Shown here: piece by piece, positions 41,566-49,980 of the stretch
Numbering within the stretch: the stretch's first letter is position 1
Layout: the number at the start of each line of letters is the position of its first letter
DNA from: Bacteroidota bacterium
GTDB taxonomy: Bacteria > Bacteroidota > Bacteroidia > AKYH767-A > OLB10
Reading direction: 5' to 3'
Length of the DNA stretch: 52,209 bases
NCBI GenBank assembly: GCA_018268195.1
Contig: JAFDWZ010000046.1
Location: 1-52,209, forward strand
The notes under the pieces: generated by a model
Database searches by the model: none
The model's input: the letters and a program-made list of their open reading frames with translations, nothing else
What the model was told of the DNA's origin: nothing
Made by a program: the position numbers and the translations under genes

Positions 41566-42531
41566 TTGAAATCGGCACAACAAATTATTAAACTGGCTAA
41601 AAATACGCTTGATATTGAATCATCCGCTATTTCCGGATTGAAAAAACTTATAACAAGTGATTTTTTTGAGACTGTAAAATTAGTGTTTTTTTCAAAAGGA
41701 AGGGTTGTTTGCACCGGTATTGGCAAAAGTGCCATCATTGCTCAAAAAATAACCGCTACCTTTAACAGCACTGGAACTCCGGCAGTTTATATGCATGCTG
41801 CTGATGCCATTCATGGCGACTTGGGCATTATTCAGAAAGAGGATATAGTTATATGTATTTCAAAAAGTGGCAATACCCCGGAAATTAAGGTATTGGCACC
41901 TCTGTTGAAATCGGCCGGCAACAAACTTATAGCAATGGTAGGCGACACTAAATCTTTTCTGGCCGCACATGCCGATTTTATTTTAGATACTACTGTAGAA
42001 AAAGAAGCCTGTCCGCACAATCTGGCACCTACAAGCAGTTCGACAGCGCAACTGGCTATGGGCGATGCACTGGCTGTTTGTCTGTTGGAGTACAGGGGCT
42101 TTACCAAACAAGATTTTGCACGGTTTCACCCCGGAGGTTCTTTAGGAAAGAGGTTATATCTGAAAGTTGGTGATGTTTATGTGAATAATGCGAAGCCGGA
42201 AGTAAAACCGGGGGACTCAATTAAGGACGTTATCATCACTATTTCAGCCAACAGGCTTGGAGCAACTGCCGTGGTAGAAAAAGGCAAGTTGAAGGGAATC
42301 ATTACCGATGGAGATTTGAGGAGAATGTTGGAGAAAAAGGGAATTGACAACAATGTTACGGCTAAGGACATTATGTGTAAGACGCCAAAGACAGTGACAC
42401 CTGATACGATGGCATCAGATGCATTTCAGATGATGAAATCTAATAATATTACTCAGGTTATCGTTGAAGAGAAGGGAAAATATGTGGGTTTTGTACATTT
42501 GCATGATTTACTCAGGGAAGGAATTTTTTAA
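41566..42531 (+). CDS. kdsD: D-arabinose 5-phosphate isomerase (KdsD/KpsF/GutQ family)
   Basis: A 321-residue enzyme of the normal length that turns ribulose 5-phosphate into arabinose 5-phosphate, the first step to Kdo of lipopolysaccharide. The SIS domain is at about 35-190 (RVVCTGIGKSAIIAQKITAT, HAADAIHGDLG, CISKSGNTPEIK with the phosphate loop, and FARFHPGGSLGKRL). Two CBS domains follow (GIITDGDLRRML and GFVHLHDLLREG). The start is a TTG at 41566; no ATG lies in frame nearby. The tatC gene starts 21 bases after it and probably shares its transcript. Confidence 0.93.
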   Translation: MKSAQQIIKLAKNTLDIESSAISGLKKLITSDFFETVKLVFFSKGRVVCTGIGKSAIIAQKITATFNSTGTPAVYMHAADAIHGDLGIIQKEDIVICISKSGNTPEIKVLAPLLKSAGNKLIAMVGDTKSFLAAHADFILDTTVEKEACPHNLAPTSSSTAQLAMGDALAVCLLEYRGFTKQDFARFHPGGSLGKRLYLKVGDVYVNNAKPEVKPGDSIKDVIITISANRLGATAVVEKGKLKGIITDGDLRRMLEKKGIDNNVTAKDIMCKTPKTVTPDTMASDAFQMMKSNNITQVIVEEKGKYVGFVHLHDLLREGIF

Positions 42532-42552
42532 AAAAGGTTAAAGTATTATTAA

Positions 42553-43383
42553 GTGAAGTTTTTCAATAGGAATCCCGACCCGAATACGGAAATGAATTTT
42601 CTTGACCACCTGGAAGCATTACGCTGGCATCTGGTAAGGGCAACTTTAGTGATTTTTATTTTGGCAGTTGTTGCTTTTATTTATAAGGAAATACTTTTTG
42701 ATGTAATTATTTTCGGCCCAAAGCGTCCTGATTTTATTACTTATCGCTTGTTGTGCAAACTTTCAGAGAAAATTTCAATTGATATGTGCATAACGGATAT
42801 TCCGTTTACACTCATCAGTACCAGTATGGCAGGACAGTTTACAACGCACATGGTGGCAGCAGGTATTGCCGGGTTAATTCTTGGGTTTCCTTATCTGCTT
42901 TGGGAAATCTGGCGTTTTGTGAAGCCTGCACTTACTGGGAAAGAAAAAAGATATACAAGAGGAATTGTTTTTTCAGCATCATTTTTATTTTTCTGTGGTG
43001 TGGCATTCGGTTATTTTATTCTCTCTCCTTTATCTATTAATTTTCTCGGAAGTTATCAGGTGAGTGAACAGGTGAAAAATGCTATCACTATTGATTCGTA
43101 TATCAGCATTGTGACTATTATGACGCTTGCCTGCGGAGCCGTTTTTGAGTTACCCATTTTAGTGTTTTTTCTCACCAAAGTAGGCATTATCAGCCCTAAA
43201 TTTATGAGGACATATCGCAAACATGCTTTTATTGTAAATCTCGTAGTGGCAGCATTAATAACACCATCACCTGATGTAACCAGTCAGCTTTTGGTTGCCA
43301 TACCATTATTATTACTGTATGAATTTAGTATTTTAGTTTCGGTGATTGTTGCCAAGAAAGAAGAAAAACTTAACAGAACTTAA
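42553..43383 (+). CDS. tatC: Sec-independent protein translocase TatC
   Basis: A 276-residue TatC with six membrane helices. The signatures are EMNFLDHLEALRWHLVRA at the N-terminus, FPYLLWEIWRFVKPALTGKE, and FELPILVFFLTKVGI. TatC recognises twin-arginine signal peptides and assembles with TatA to move folded proteins. The GTG at 42553 is used as the start; an ATG 13 codons later would also leave the conserved region intact. It sits between kdsD and a small AhpD-like gene, with the latter starting six bases after its stop. No tatA gene is seen nearby. Confidence 0.93.
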   Translation: MKFFNRNPDPNTEMNFLDHLEALRWHLVRATLVIFILAVVAFIYKEILFDVIIFGPKRPDFITYRLLCKLSEKISIDMCITDIPFTLISTSMAGQFTTHMVAAGIAGLILGFPYLLWEIWRFVKPALTGKEKRYTRGIVFSASFLFFCGVAFGYFILSPLSINFLGSYQVSEQVKNAITIDSYISIVTIMTLACGAVFELPILVFFLTKVGIISPKFMRTYRKHAFIVNLVVAALITPSPDVTSQLLVAIPLLLLYEFSILVSVIVAKKEEKLNRT

Positions 43384-43389
43384 GAAGCT

Positions 43390-43728
43390 ATGAGTAAAGC
43401 TGCCGATGAATTTAATGACTATCGTCAACGGATGAATGATCGTATTCTCGCATCTGATAATTTAGTACTGAAACGATTGTTTAACCTTGATACCAATACT
43501 TATGCAGAGGGAGCACTTTCAGCTCAAACCAAGGAATTGCTGGGGCTGGTTGCCAGCATGGTATTGCGATGCGATGATTGTATAAAATATCATTTGATAC
43601 AATGTAAAAATAGCGGAGTAACTGCAGAACAGATTTATGAGGTTTTTGCTGTTGCCAATATAGTAGGAGGAACCATTGTTATTCCGCATACTCGCAGAGC
43701 TGCTGAGTTTTGGGATGATTTAAAGTAA
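43390..43728 (+). CDS. Carboxymuconolactone decarboxylase/AhpD-like protein
   Basis: A 112-residue all-helical protein of the CMD family. The key feature is RCDDCIKYH, the CxxC-xxx-H motif of AhpD-like peroxidase-related proteins; the earlier ALSAQTKELLGLVASMVL and the later AVANIVGGTIVIPHTRRA fit the family. Members work in peroxide defence or as gamma-carboxymuconolactone decarboxylase, and the CxxC favours a redox role. It follows tatC by six bases and is the last gene of the rightward kdsD unit; it is convergent with the Mla operon. Confidence 0.88.
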   Translation: MSKAADEFNDYRQRMNDRILASDNLVLKRLFNLDTNTYAEGALSAQTKELLGLVASMVLRCDDCIKYHLIQCKNSGVTAEQIYEVFAVANIVGGTIVIPHTRRAAEFWDDLK

Positions 43729-43739
43729 AATACCCGCTT

Positions 43740-44705
43740 TTATTTTTTCTCGTTTTTTTCTTTTTGCCTGAAATATTTTCTGAACAGAAAGTTTTTTTGC
43801 AGTGCTTTTAAATCTTCCTCTAAAGTATAGGAGCTTACCTTTAGTTGACTCATCACTTCCTGCAAATTGTTTTTCATTACGGTGTCAGTTAAGACTGCAT
43901 GCACAGTGCCTCTATCGCTATTCAGTTTATTTGCAAAAACATTTATTTTATCTACAGCGGTATTGAGGGTATCAGAAAATATCTGAAGATTATTTACCAA
44001 AAGATCAACTTTGTTTGCTGCTGCTGTATCGGCAACTAATTTTCCGATTACACCTTGTCCGTTATCAATATCGCTGAGCATTTTGTTTAGTTTGTGAGTT
44101 ATTGCATTGGCGTTATCAGAAGCTTCTTTGATAGATAGAATGGCATGTCGCAGGTTTTCGGTTACGGAGGTATCGGTTATCAGGCTTAAAAGATTATCAT
44201 TTTTGTCAAGCCGGCCTGTTAATTTTTTCAGGTCGGAGGTAATGTCAAAAAGGTTGTCATTGGTCTTGCTGAGGGTGCGTATCATTTCATCACTTTCAAC
44301 AGGACGTACGGACATCAGCACGTCTCCTGCCTGAATAGGATTTGAAGGTTCAGAAATGGCATTGATGCTAACTAATTTATTTCCCATCAAACCATCTGTG
44401 CCAATGCTGGCAATTGCATTTTTTTTAATGTAAGGAATCATTTTCTTTTCAATTACCATCTTTACCAAAATGGTATTGTCATTTTCAAAAACTACTTTTT
44501 TTACCGTACCTATATCAATGCCACCATAGCGAACATTGTTGCCGGGCATCAGGCCGTTGACATTATAAAAGATAGCACTTATTTCTATGGTATTCCCAAA
44601 GACATTCTTTTTGCTGCCAATCATATAGAACGCTATTATAAGCACCAGCACTCCTGCCAATACAAATGCGCCTAGTTTAATATTGTTCATTCTGTAATCT
44701 CTCAT
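43740..44705 (-). CDS. mlaD: MlaD-family MCE-domain lipid-transport protein
   Basis: A 321-residue protein with one N-terminal membrane helix (IKLGAFVLAGVLVLIIAFYM) and an MCE domain at about 35-115 (ISAIFYNVNGLMPGNNVRYG, GIDIGTVKKVVFEN, ASIGTDGLMGNKLVSI). A long helical tail of about 200 residues follows, as in Bacteroidota MCE proteins. MlaD hexamers carry phospholipid between inner and outer membrane together with the MlaF ATPase and MlaE permease. Its start overlaps the MlaF stop by four bases. The last residues are strongly basic. Confidence 0.92.
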   Translation of the reverse strand: MRDYRMNNIKLGAFVLAGVLVLIIAFYMIGSKKNVFGNTIEISAIFYNVNGLMPGNNVRYGGIDIGTVKKVVFENDNTILVKMVIEKKMIPYIKKNAIASIGTDGLMGNKLVSINAISEPSNPIQAGDVLMSVRPVESDEMIRTLSKTNDNLFDITSDLKKLTGRLDKNDNLLSLITDTSVTENLRHAILSIKEASDNANAITHKLNKMLSDIDNGQGVIGKLVADTAAANKVDLLVNNLQIFSDTLNTAVDKINVFANKLNSDRGTVHAVLTDTVMKNNLQEVMSQLKVSSYTLEEDLKALQKNFLFRKYFRQKEKNEKK

Positions 44706-45451
44706 GTTGCAAATTCAAAAAATTGTTGGACATTTTTATCGTTGGATTTTTTTAACTCTTCATAGGTGCCCGTGGCATAATTGGTTCCATCGTAAAGAAC
44801 AATTATTTTATTGGCGGTAAGTTTAGCCACGGTCATATCATGCGAAATCATAATAGAAGAAATATGATATTTTTTCTGCAGGTCGAGCATCAACTGAACT
44901 ATTTCTCTTCCTGTAATAGGGTCGAGGCCCGTGGTTGGTTCATCATAGAGTACCAATTCGGGTTTCATAATAAGTGTTCGTGCTATGGCTACACGCTTAC
45001 GCATACCTCCTGAAAGTTCTGCGGGCATCATTTCTTTTGTGTGAAGTAATCCAACATTCTCAAGAGCTTCATCAACCAGTTGCTCTTCTTCTTCACGACT
45101 GATGCCCATCCAGTGTCTCCGCATGGGGAAAAGGAGATTTTCACGTACTGTCATAGAGTCATACAAAGCACTGTTTTGAAATAAAAAACCTATTTTTACA
45201 CGCAGACGATCCATCTCCTCCTGATTCAACTTCTGCATATTGATGTCAAATATCCGTATGTTTCCTTTGTCAGGCTTCAGTAATCCGACAACACATTTTA
45301 TTAAAACCGATTTTCCAGAACCTGATTTTCCAATTACAACAATGTTCTCACCTTTTTTTAGTTCTAAGTTAAAGTCAATGAGGATATGTTTACTGCCAAA
45401 TGATTTGTGCAGACCTTCAATTTTCAATACTACTTGATTTTCATTTGTCAT
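44702..45451 (-). CDS. mlaF: MlaF-type ABC transporter ATPase
   Basis: A 249-residue ATPase. Walker A GKSGSGKSV, Q-loop KIGFLFQNSALYDSMTVREN, signature LSGGMRKRVAIARTL and Walker B LVLYDEPTTGLDP are clear; the GGMRKR form and YDSMTVRENLLFPMR match the Mla/Ttg2A group of retrograde lipid transporters. It overlaps the MlaE and MlaD genes by four bases each, typical ATGA-type coupling. Confidence 0.94.
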   Translation of the reverse strand: MTNENQVVLKIEGLHKSFGSKHILIDFNLELKKGENIVVIGKSGSGKSVLIKCVVGLLKPDKGNIRIFDINMQKLNQEEMDRLRVKIGFLFQNSALYDSMTVRENLLFPMRRHWMGISREEEEQLVDEALENVGLLHTKEMMPAELSGGMRKRVAIARTLIMKPELVLYDEPTTGLDPITGREIVQLMLDLQKKYHISSIMISHDMTVAKLTANKIIVLYDGTNYATGTYEELKKSNDKNVQQFFEFAT

Positions 45452-46221
45452 ACGTTGAGTCCTAACATATCCGTAATCTGTACGGCAATTAAATCAATTA
45501 CAAAAACGATGAGTGAAGAGACCACTACAGCAGAGTTGGCCGCATGACCTACACCTTCTGTTCCTTTTTGTGAGTTATAACCTTTAAAGCATCCTACAAT
45601 TCCAATCGCAAAACCGAAAAATACCGATTTAATAATAGAAGGTATGAAATCACTGAAGCGCAGTGAGCGAAATACTTTATTGAAAAACAAATCCCAACTT
45701 ACAACGTCTTTAAGATTTACTCCTATATAGCATGCGTAAATGGCAATGAAATCGCCAAGTAAAACCAAAACCGGCAACATCAGCGAAATGCTTAATACAC
45801 GAGTGACTACAAGATATTTAAATGGATTAGTCCCTGAGACTTCCATGGCATCAATTTGCTCGGTAACACGCATAGAGCCTAATTCGGCACCTATACTCGA
45901 GCCTATTTTTCCGGCACAGATTAACGCAGTAATTACAGGACCTATTTCACGAACTATGGAAATGGCAACCATTGCCGGGAGCCATGAAGTAGCACCAAAC
46001 TCGGCTAACGTAGGACGTGATTGCACCGTTAGTACAAGCCCCATTATAAAAGCCGTTATGCCTACCAGAGGAAGTGATTTGTACCCATTGATGTAGGATT
46101 GTCTCAGAAACTCATGCCATTCATAACGAGGTTTGAATCCTTCTTTAAGGAACCGTAGTGTAAATGCAACAACCTGTCCCGCTTCATCCAGAAAATCACT
46201 TATTTCTTTTGTCAATTTCAT
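45448..46221 (-). CDS. mlaE: MlaE-family ABC transporter permease
   Basis: About 257 residues from the ATG at 46221 (MKLTKEISDFLDEAG); a TTG at 46251 would add ten. Five to six membrane helices and the family motif GTTxFxMG-like LVGITAFIMGLVLTVQSRPT are present, as are the conserved MVAISIVREIGPVITALICA and GAELGSMRVTEQIDAMEVSG, the EQIDAL-type ATPase-coupling helix. It is the first gene of the MlaE-F-D operon; no MlaC or MlaB gene is in the window, which fits Bacteroidota. Confidence 0.93.
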   Translation of the reverse strand: MKLTKEISDFLDEAGQVVAFTLRFLKEGFKPRYEWHEFLRQSYINGYKSLPLVGITAFIMGLVLTVQSRPTLAEFGATSWLPAMVAISIVREIGPVITALICAGKIGSSIGAELGSMRVTEQIDAMEVSGTNPFKYLVVTRVLSISLMLPVLVLLGDFIAIYACYIGVNLKDVVSWDLFFNKVFRSLRFSDFIPSIIKSVFFGFAIGIVGCFKGYNSQKGTEGVGHAANSAVVVSSLIVFVIDLIAVQITDMLGLNV

Positions 46222-46363
46222 TCCGTCAATATTCAGCACCTTAAAAAGCAATGATAATAAAAATAAACGAAAACAGTGGTGTTTATCCTTTATAATTGAA
46301 AATTATCGCTCTTAATGTTTTTAGTTTTATCACAACAAATATTTTAAGCTGCATAATATCGTT

Positions 46364-46371
46364 TACTTTTG
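46364..46371 (+). promoter_or_regulatory. Promoter -7 element (TACTTTTG) for xerD
   Basis: An exact TAnnTTTG with five bases (TCGTG) before the xerD ATG. As for paaI, the transcript would start at or beside the start codon. Confidence 0.5.
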
Positions 46372-46376
46372 TCGTG

Positions 46377-47276
46377 ATGAGTGATCAGTCATATATCAAA
46401 GGATTTTCGGCATACATAAAACTCGAACGATCATTGTCGGCAAATTCCAACGAAGCTTATGTACATGATGTAGAGTTGTTAAGCAGTTTCCTTCAGCAAA
46501 AAGTTACATCAAAAGGATTATTGGCAGTAACGCTTGAAGATTTGCAGGAATTCATTCAATGGGTTAACGAAACTGGTTTGAGTGCACGAACACAGGCAAG
46601 AGTAATTTCAGGCATTAAAGCTTTTTATAAATTTTTGTTGCTTGAAAACACCATCAATGACGACCCTACAACCTTGCTTGAAACACCCAAACTAGGACGA
46701 AAACTACCTTCCTTTCTTACCATTCAGGAAGTAGATGCTTTACTTGGAGCTATTGACCTGAGTTTACCTGAAGGGCAGCGCAACCGCGCTATGCTCGAAA
46801 CGCTATACAGTTCAGGTTTGAGGGTGAGCGAATTGGTTACACTGCGCAAATCCGATACACATGCTGACATTGGTTTTTTAAAAATTACCGGAAAAGGAAA
46901 CAAGGAACGTTTGGTGCCTTTGGGAAGTTCTGCCATAAAACATATTGAACTTTACGAAACTTCTTACCGCAATCATCTGAAAGTAAAAACAGGGAATGAA
47001 GACATATTGTTTTTGAATAGGAGAGGAGCTAAACTTACACGTGTAATGGTATTTACCATAATTAAACAGTTGGCTGAAAAAATACAGTTGAAGAAAAAAA
47101 TCAGCCCGCATACTTTCAGGCATAGTTTTGCAACACATCTCATTGAAGGTGGTGCCGACCTGAGAGCAGTTCAGGAAATGCTCGGACATGAAAGTATTAC
47201 AACAACAGAAATTTACACACATCTCGACAGAGATTATCTGCGACAAGAGATTATGAAACACCATCCGAGAGCATGA
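46377..47276 (+). CDS. xerD: Tyrosine recombinase XerD
   Basis: A 299-residue Xer recombinase, the standard length for XerC/XerD. The core-binding domain (FSAYIKLERSLSANSNEAYV) is followed by the catalytic domain with SSGLRVSELVTL (Arg), the GKGNKERLVPLG lysine hairpin, HTFRHSFATHL (His, Arg), LGHESITTTEIY and the Tyr nucleophile in IYTHLDRDYLR. It resolves chromosome dimers at dif with its partner. The ATG at 46377 gives the right length; an earlier in-frame ATG would add 27 hydrophobic residues through the promoter. Its stop overlaps the start of the flavoprotein gene in ATGA. No mobile-element features surround it, so it is the host recombinase. Confidence 0.94.
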   Translation: MSDQSYIKGFSAYIKLERSLSANSNEAYVHDVELLSSFLQQKVTSKGLLAVTLEDLQEFIQWVNETGLSARTQARVISGIKAFYKFLLLENTINDDPTTLLETPKLGRKLPSFLTIQEVDALLGAIDLSLPEGQRNRAMLETLYSSGLRVSELVTLRKSDTHADIGFLKITGKGNKERLVPLGSSAIKHIELYETSYRNHLKVKTGNEDILFLNRRGAKLTRVMVFTIIKQLAEKIQLKKKISPHTFRHSFATHLIEGGADLRAVQEMLGHESITTTEIYTHLDRDYLRQEIMKHHPRA

Positions 47277-48514
47277 GTTATCAAAGAATAATGGTAGTTG
47301 CTGGTGGAGGTGCAGCAGGTTTTTTCGGAGCTGTCAATGCTGCAATTTTATGCCCGGAGTTGAAGATAATAATACTCGAGAAAACACATAAACTGCTTGC
47401 TAAAGTGCGAATTTCAGGAGGAGGAAGATGTAATGTTACTCATGCTTGTTATGACAACAGATTGCTTGCTGAAAATTATCCCAGAGGGAATAAAGAACTT
47501 AGGAGTGCATTACAAAAATTTGGTCCGAAAGAAATCATTGAATGGTTTGCGCTCAGAAATGTAAAACTGAAAGCGGAAGAAGACGGACGTATGTTCCCTG
47601 TCAGCAATAGCAGTGAAACAATTGTCAATTGTTATCTTAACGAAGCTGCAAAATATAAGGTGGAGATAAAAAACGGTGTGGGCATTGCCGCATTTCAAAA
47701 AAATGAACGTTTTACTTTGACTTTAACTGATAAAACAACTCTGGAGTGTGACTATCTTTTAATTTCTACAGGAGGCAGTCCGGCACTGAGCAATTATAAA
47801 TGGATTTCAGATTGCAGCGGCCACCGTATAGTACCACCTTTGCCGTCATTGTTTACATTTAATATTCCTGACTCACCATTCCTCGGTCTTGAAGGAGTTT
47901 CGGTTCCTGCTGTAAAAGTGAGCTTAAACGGAATTAAACACGATGTTACAGGGCCTTTGCTCATCACTCATTGGGGGGTGAGTGGCCCTGCAATAATCCG
48001 TTTGTCGGCATGGGCTGCACGCGAACTTTATGAAAAGGATTATAACTGTATGGTAAAAATAAATTTCTTTCCGGAGGAAAATACAGAAACATTCAAACAG
48101 AAGCTTATCAGCGAGCGGGCGCAATCTCCACACACATCTTTGCAACAACTGATACCATCATTGCCTCAACGTTTACGTCAAAGAATTTGCGAAATTGTTA
48201 ACGTGAATCCGAATGCTGCATTAGGCAGTATTTCCAATGTGCAATTAAATCAATTGGCAGTAAAACTAACTGCATTTGAGTTGACCATGAAAGGTAAAAC
48301 AACTTTTAAAGATGAATTTGTAACCAGCGGAGGAGTAACATTAAAAGAGATTAACATGCAGACAATGGAAAGTAAGTTGGTTTCAAACCTGTTCTTTGCC
48401 GGTGAAGTATTGGATGTGGATGGTGTGACAGGAGGATTTAATTTTCAGGCTGCATGGGCTACTTCAATGGCAGCAGCTCTAACTATTGCATCACGTTGTA
48501 AGGAGAATATGTAA
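47273..48514 (+). CDS. HI0933/YhiN-family flavoprotein
   Basis: A 413-residue FAD-dependent oxidoreductase. The dinucleotide motif is VVAGGGAAGFFGAVNAAI, followed by ISGGGRCNVTHAC, LLISTGGSPALSNY and, near the C-terminus, FAGEVLDVDGVTGGFNFQAA, all hallmarks of the HI0933-like family (aminoacetone oxidase family). The function of the family is poorly known. It overlaps xerD by four bases. Its stop codon TAA is also the first three bases of the -7 promoter element of the next gene. Confidence 0.9.
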   Translation: MSYQRIMVVAGGGAAGFFGAVNAAILCPELKIIILEKTHKLLAKVRISGGGRCNVTHACYDNRLLAENYPRGNKELRSALQKFGPKEIIEWFALRNVKLKAEEDGRMFPVSNSSETIVNCYLNEAAKYKVEIKNGVGIAAFQKNERFTLTLTDKTTLECDYLLISTGGSPALSNYKWISDCSGHRIVPPLPSLFTFNIPDSPFLGLEGVSVPAVKVSLNGIKHDVTGPLLITHWGVSGPAIIRLSAWAARELYEKDYNCMVKINFFPEENTETFKQKLISERAQSPHTSLQQLIPSLPQRLRQRICEIVNVNPNAALGSISNVQLNQLAVKLTAFELTMKGKTTFKDEFVTSGGVTLKEINMQTMESKLVSNLFFAGEVLDVDGVTGGFNFQAAWATSMAAALTIASRCKENM

Positions 48515-48519
48515 TTTTG
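48512..48519 (+). promoter_or_regulatory. Promoter -7 element (TAATTTTG) for the first FKBP lipoprotein gene
   Basis: An exact TAnnTTTG that begins with the stop codon of the upstream gene and ends five bases (CCGCC) before the ATG at 48525. A TTG lies 23 bases upstream of it. Confidence 0.5.
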
Positions 48520-48524
48520 CCGCC

Positions 48525-49058
48525 ATGTTATCAGGAAGATTTAGATTTTTATGGGTTGTAATTTTTTTCATTGCTTGTAGTAGCAATGAAAACACAAAGC
48601 AAACACCTGTTCCTGATAGTAAAAATTTAAAGGAGCAGATGGTAAGAGTGAATAAGGTTCAAACCTATAATGAAGACAGCCAGATAGATGATTTTCTGAA
48701 AAGATACCAATATCCTGTAAATACTACAGCCACTGGATTGCGATATTATATCTACAAAAAAACAGAGGGAGAACAGCCCGGTGCACATAGCATTGTAAAA
48801 ATAAATTATAATGTGAAGTTACTGGACGGAACAGTGTGTTATTCCTCTGACAGTTTAGGCGCACTCGAATTTCAGATAGGAAAAACGGATTTGCCCGTAG
48901 GACTTCAGGAAGGAATGCAACTCATGAAAACCGGTGAGCAAGCTATTTTTATCTCTCCTTCAAAATTAGGTTATGGCCTCACAGGTGATGGAGCTGAGAT
49001 TCCCCCCAATGCAGTACTTTTTTACGATGTTAAATTACTTCGGGTAATAAAAAAATAA
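48525..49058 (+). CDS. FKBP-type peptidyl-prolyl isomerase lipoprotein (GldI-like)
   Basis: About 177 residues from the ATG at 48525. The signal MLSGRFRFLWVVIFFIAC ends in a lipobox-like IAC, so the protein is a lipoprotein. Residues about 90-177 are an FKBP domain (VKINYNVKLLDGTVCYSSDS, GLQEGMQLMKTGEQAIFISP, LGYGLTGDGAEIPPNAVLFY). Such proteins help fold exported proteins; GldI of Flavobacterium gliding is of this kind, but the sequence does not prove equivalence. A second FKBP lipoprotein gene starts six bases after it. An in-frame ATG at 48486 lies inside the preceding gene and is less likely. Confidence 0.85.
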   Translation: MLSGRFRFLWVVIFFIACSSNENTKQTPVPDSKNLKEQMVRVNKVQTYNEDSQIDDFLKRYQYPVNTTATGLRYYIYKKTEGEQPGAHSIVKINYNVKLLDGTVCYSSDSLGALEFQIGKTDLPVGLQEGMQLMKTGEQAIFISPSKLGYGLTGDGAEIPPNAVLFYDVKLLRVIKK

Positions 49059-49064
49059 TCAGAG

Positions 49065-49919
49065 ATGAAGATAAATATTTATTCAGCGATAACGATACTT
49101 GTTTTTTTTGCTTCCTGCAAGCCGGGCTTCAAAGACACTCCTGATGGATTGAGTTACTTATTTGTTCAGGAAAATGAAAAGGGAGTTAAAGCAAAACCCG
49201 GAGATATACTTAGCCTGCGAATGTCTTATAGCACAGAGAAGGATTGCTTATTATTTAATTCCAAAATGATATCTGATTCTTTTAGGCTGATTTTGAAAAA
49301 ACCGCAATATAAGGGAGATATTAATGAAGCTTTGGCTATGTTAAAAACAGGTGATAGTGCAAGATTTAAACTCAATGCGGAAAAGTTTTATGAAAACACT
49401 ATAAAGCAAACGCTACCCCTCTATATTCCGAAGGAATCAAAAATTGTTTTCAATGTAAGACTTTTAAAAATTACACCTTTAAAGGAGTATGAAAAGGAGT
49501 TGTCAGAAGCAAAAAAAATAGTTGCAGAAAAACAATCACAGGAAATAAAGGATTACGTGAACACTCATCAGTTGAAAGGTGAATTTCTTTCTACCGGTAC
49601 ATTTTTTTCTGAACAGGTTAAAGGCAAGGGCGCTCAGGCAAATTATGAAGATGAAGTTCTTGTCAATTACAGCGGTTACTTTTTGGATGGTCGCCTTGTT
49701 GACAGTAATAAGGATAAAAAGCCATTGCAATGTAAAGTTGGAAGTAGTGGACTTGTTGATGGATGGAATGAAGCCCTTCAGCGAATGAATGAAGGGGGAA
49801 AAGTTACAATAGTGTTACCTTCGTCAACTGCGTACGGGGAAGAAGGTTACGGCCCTGTACCGCCATTTACACCTCTTGTTTTTAATATCGAATTAGTAAA
49901 GGTGTTGAAAAAAAAATGA
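49065..49919 (+). CDS. FKBP-type isomerase lipoprotein with two FKBP-like domains
   Basis: A 284-residue lipoprotein (signal MKINIYSAITILVFFASC, lipobox FASC). The C-terminal FKBP domain at about 190-283 is complete (EVLVNYSGYFLDGRLVDSNK, GLVDGWNEALQRMNEGGKVT, AYGEEGYGPVPPFTPLVFNI). The N-terminal half (about 40-140) looks like a second, degenerate FKBP fold (GDILSLRMSYSTEKDCLLFN, LAMLKTGDSARFKLNAEKFY, KIVFNVRLLKITP) without the active-site aromatic residues. A charged helix joins them. It is co-transcribed with the preceding FKBP gene. The N-terminal domain may bind client proteins. Confidence 0.82.
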   Translation: MKINIYSAITILVFFASCKPGFKDTPDGLSYLFVQENEKGVKAKPGDILSLRMSYSTEKDCLLFNSKMISDSFRLILKKPQYKGDINEALAMLKTGDSARFKLNAEKFYENTIKQTLPLYIPKESKIVFNVRLLKITPLKEYEKELSEAKKIVAEKQSQEIKDYVNTHQLKGEFLSTGTFFSEQVKGKGAQANYEDEVLVNYSGYFLDGRLVDSNKDKKPLQCKVGSSGLVDGWNEALQRMNEGGKVTIVLPSSTAYGEEGYGPVPPFTPLVFNIELVKVLKKK

Positions 49920-49939
49920 ATTCATTTTCTGAATAGTTT

Positions 49940-49947
49940 TAGATTTG
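49940..49947 (+). promoter_or_regulatory. Promoter -7 element (TAGATTTG) for the dehydrogenase gene
   Basis: An exact TAnnTTTG 33 bases before the ATG of the glucose/sorbosone dehydrogenase-like gene, which is therefore its own transcription unit. Confidence 0.45.
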
Positions 49948-49980
49948 CAACGAAATAGAAGCAAACAAAAACGCAAAATC

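Noticed and set aside
46377..47276. Tyrosine recombinase as a sign of an integrated element
   Set aside because: Length and motifs are those of the host XerD, it is coupled to a chromosomal flavoprotein gene, and no att repeats or phage genes are near.
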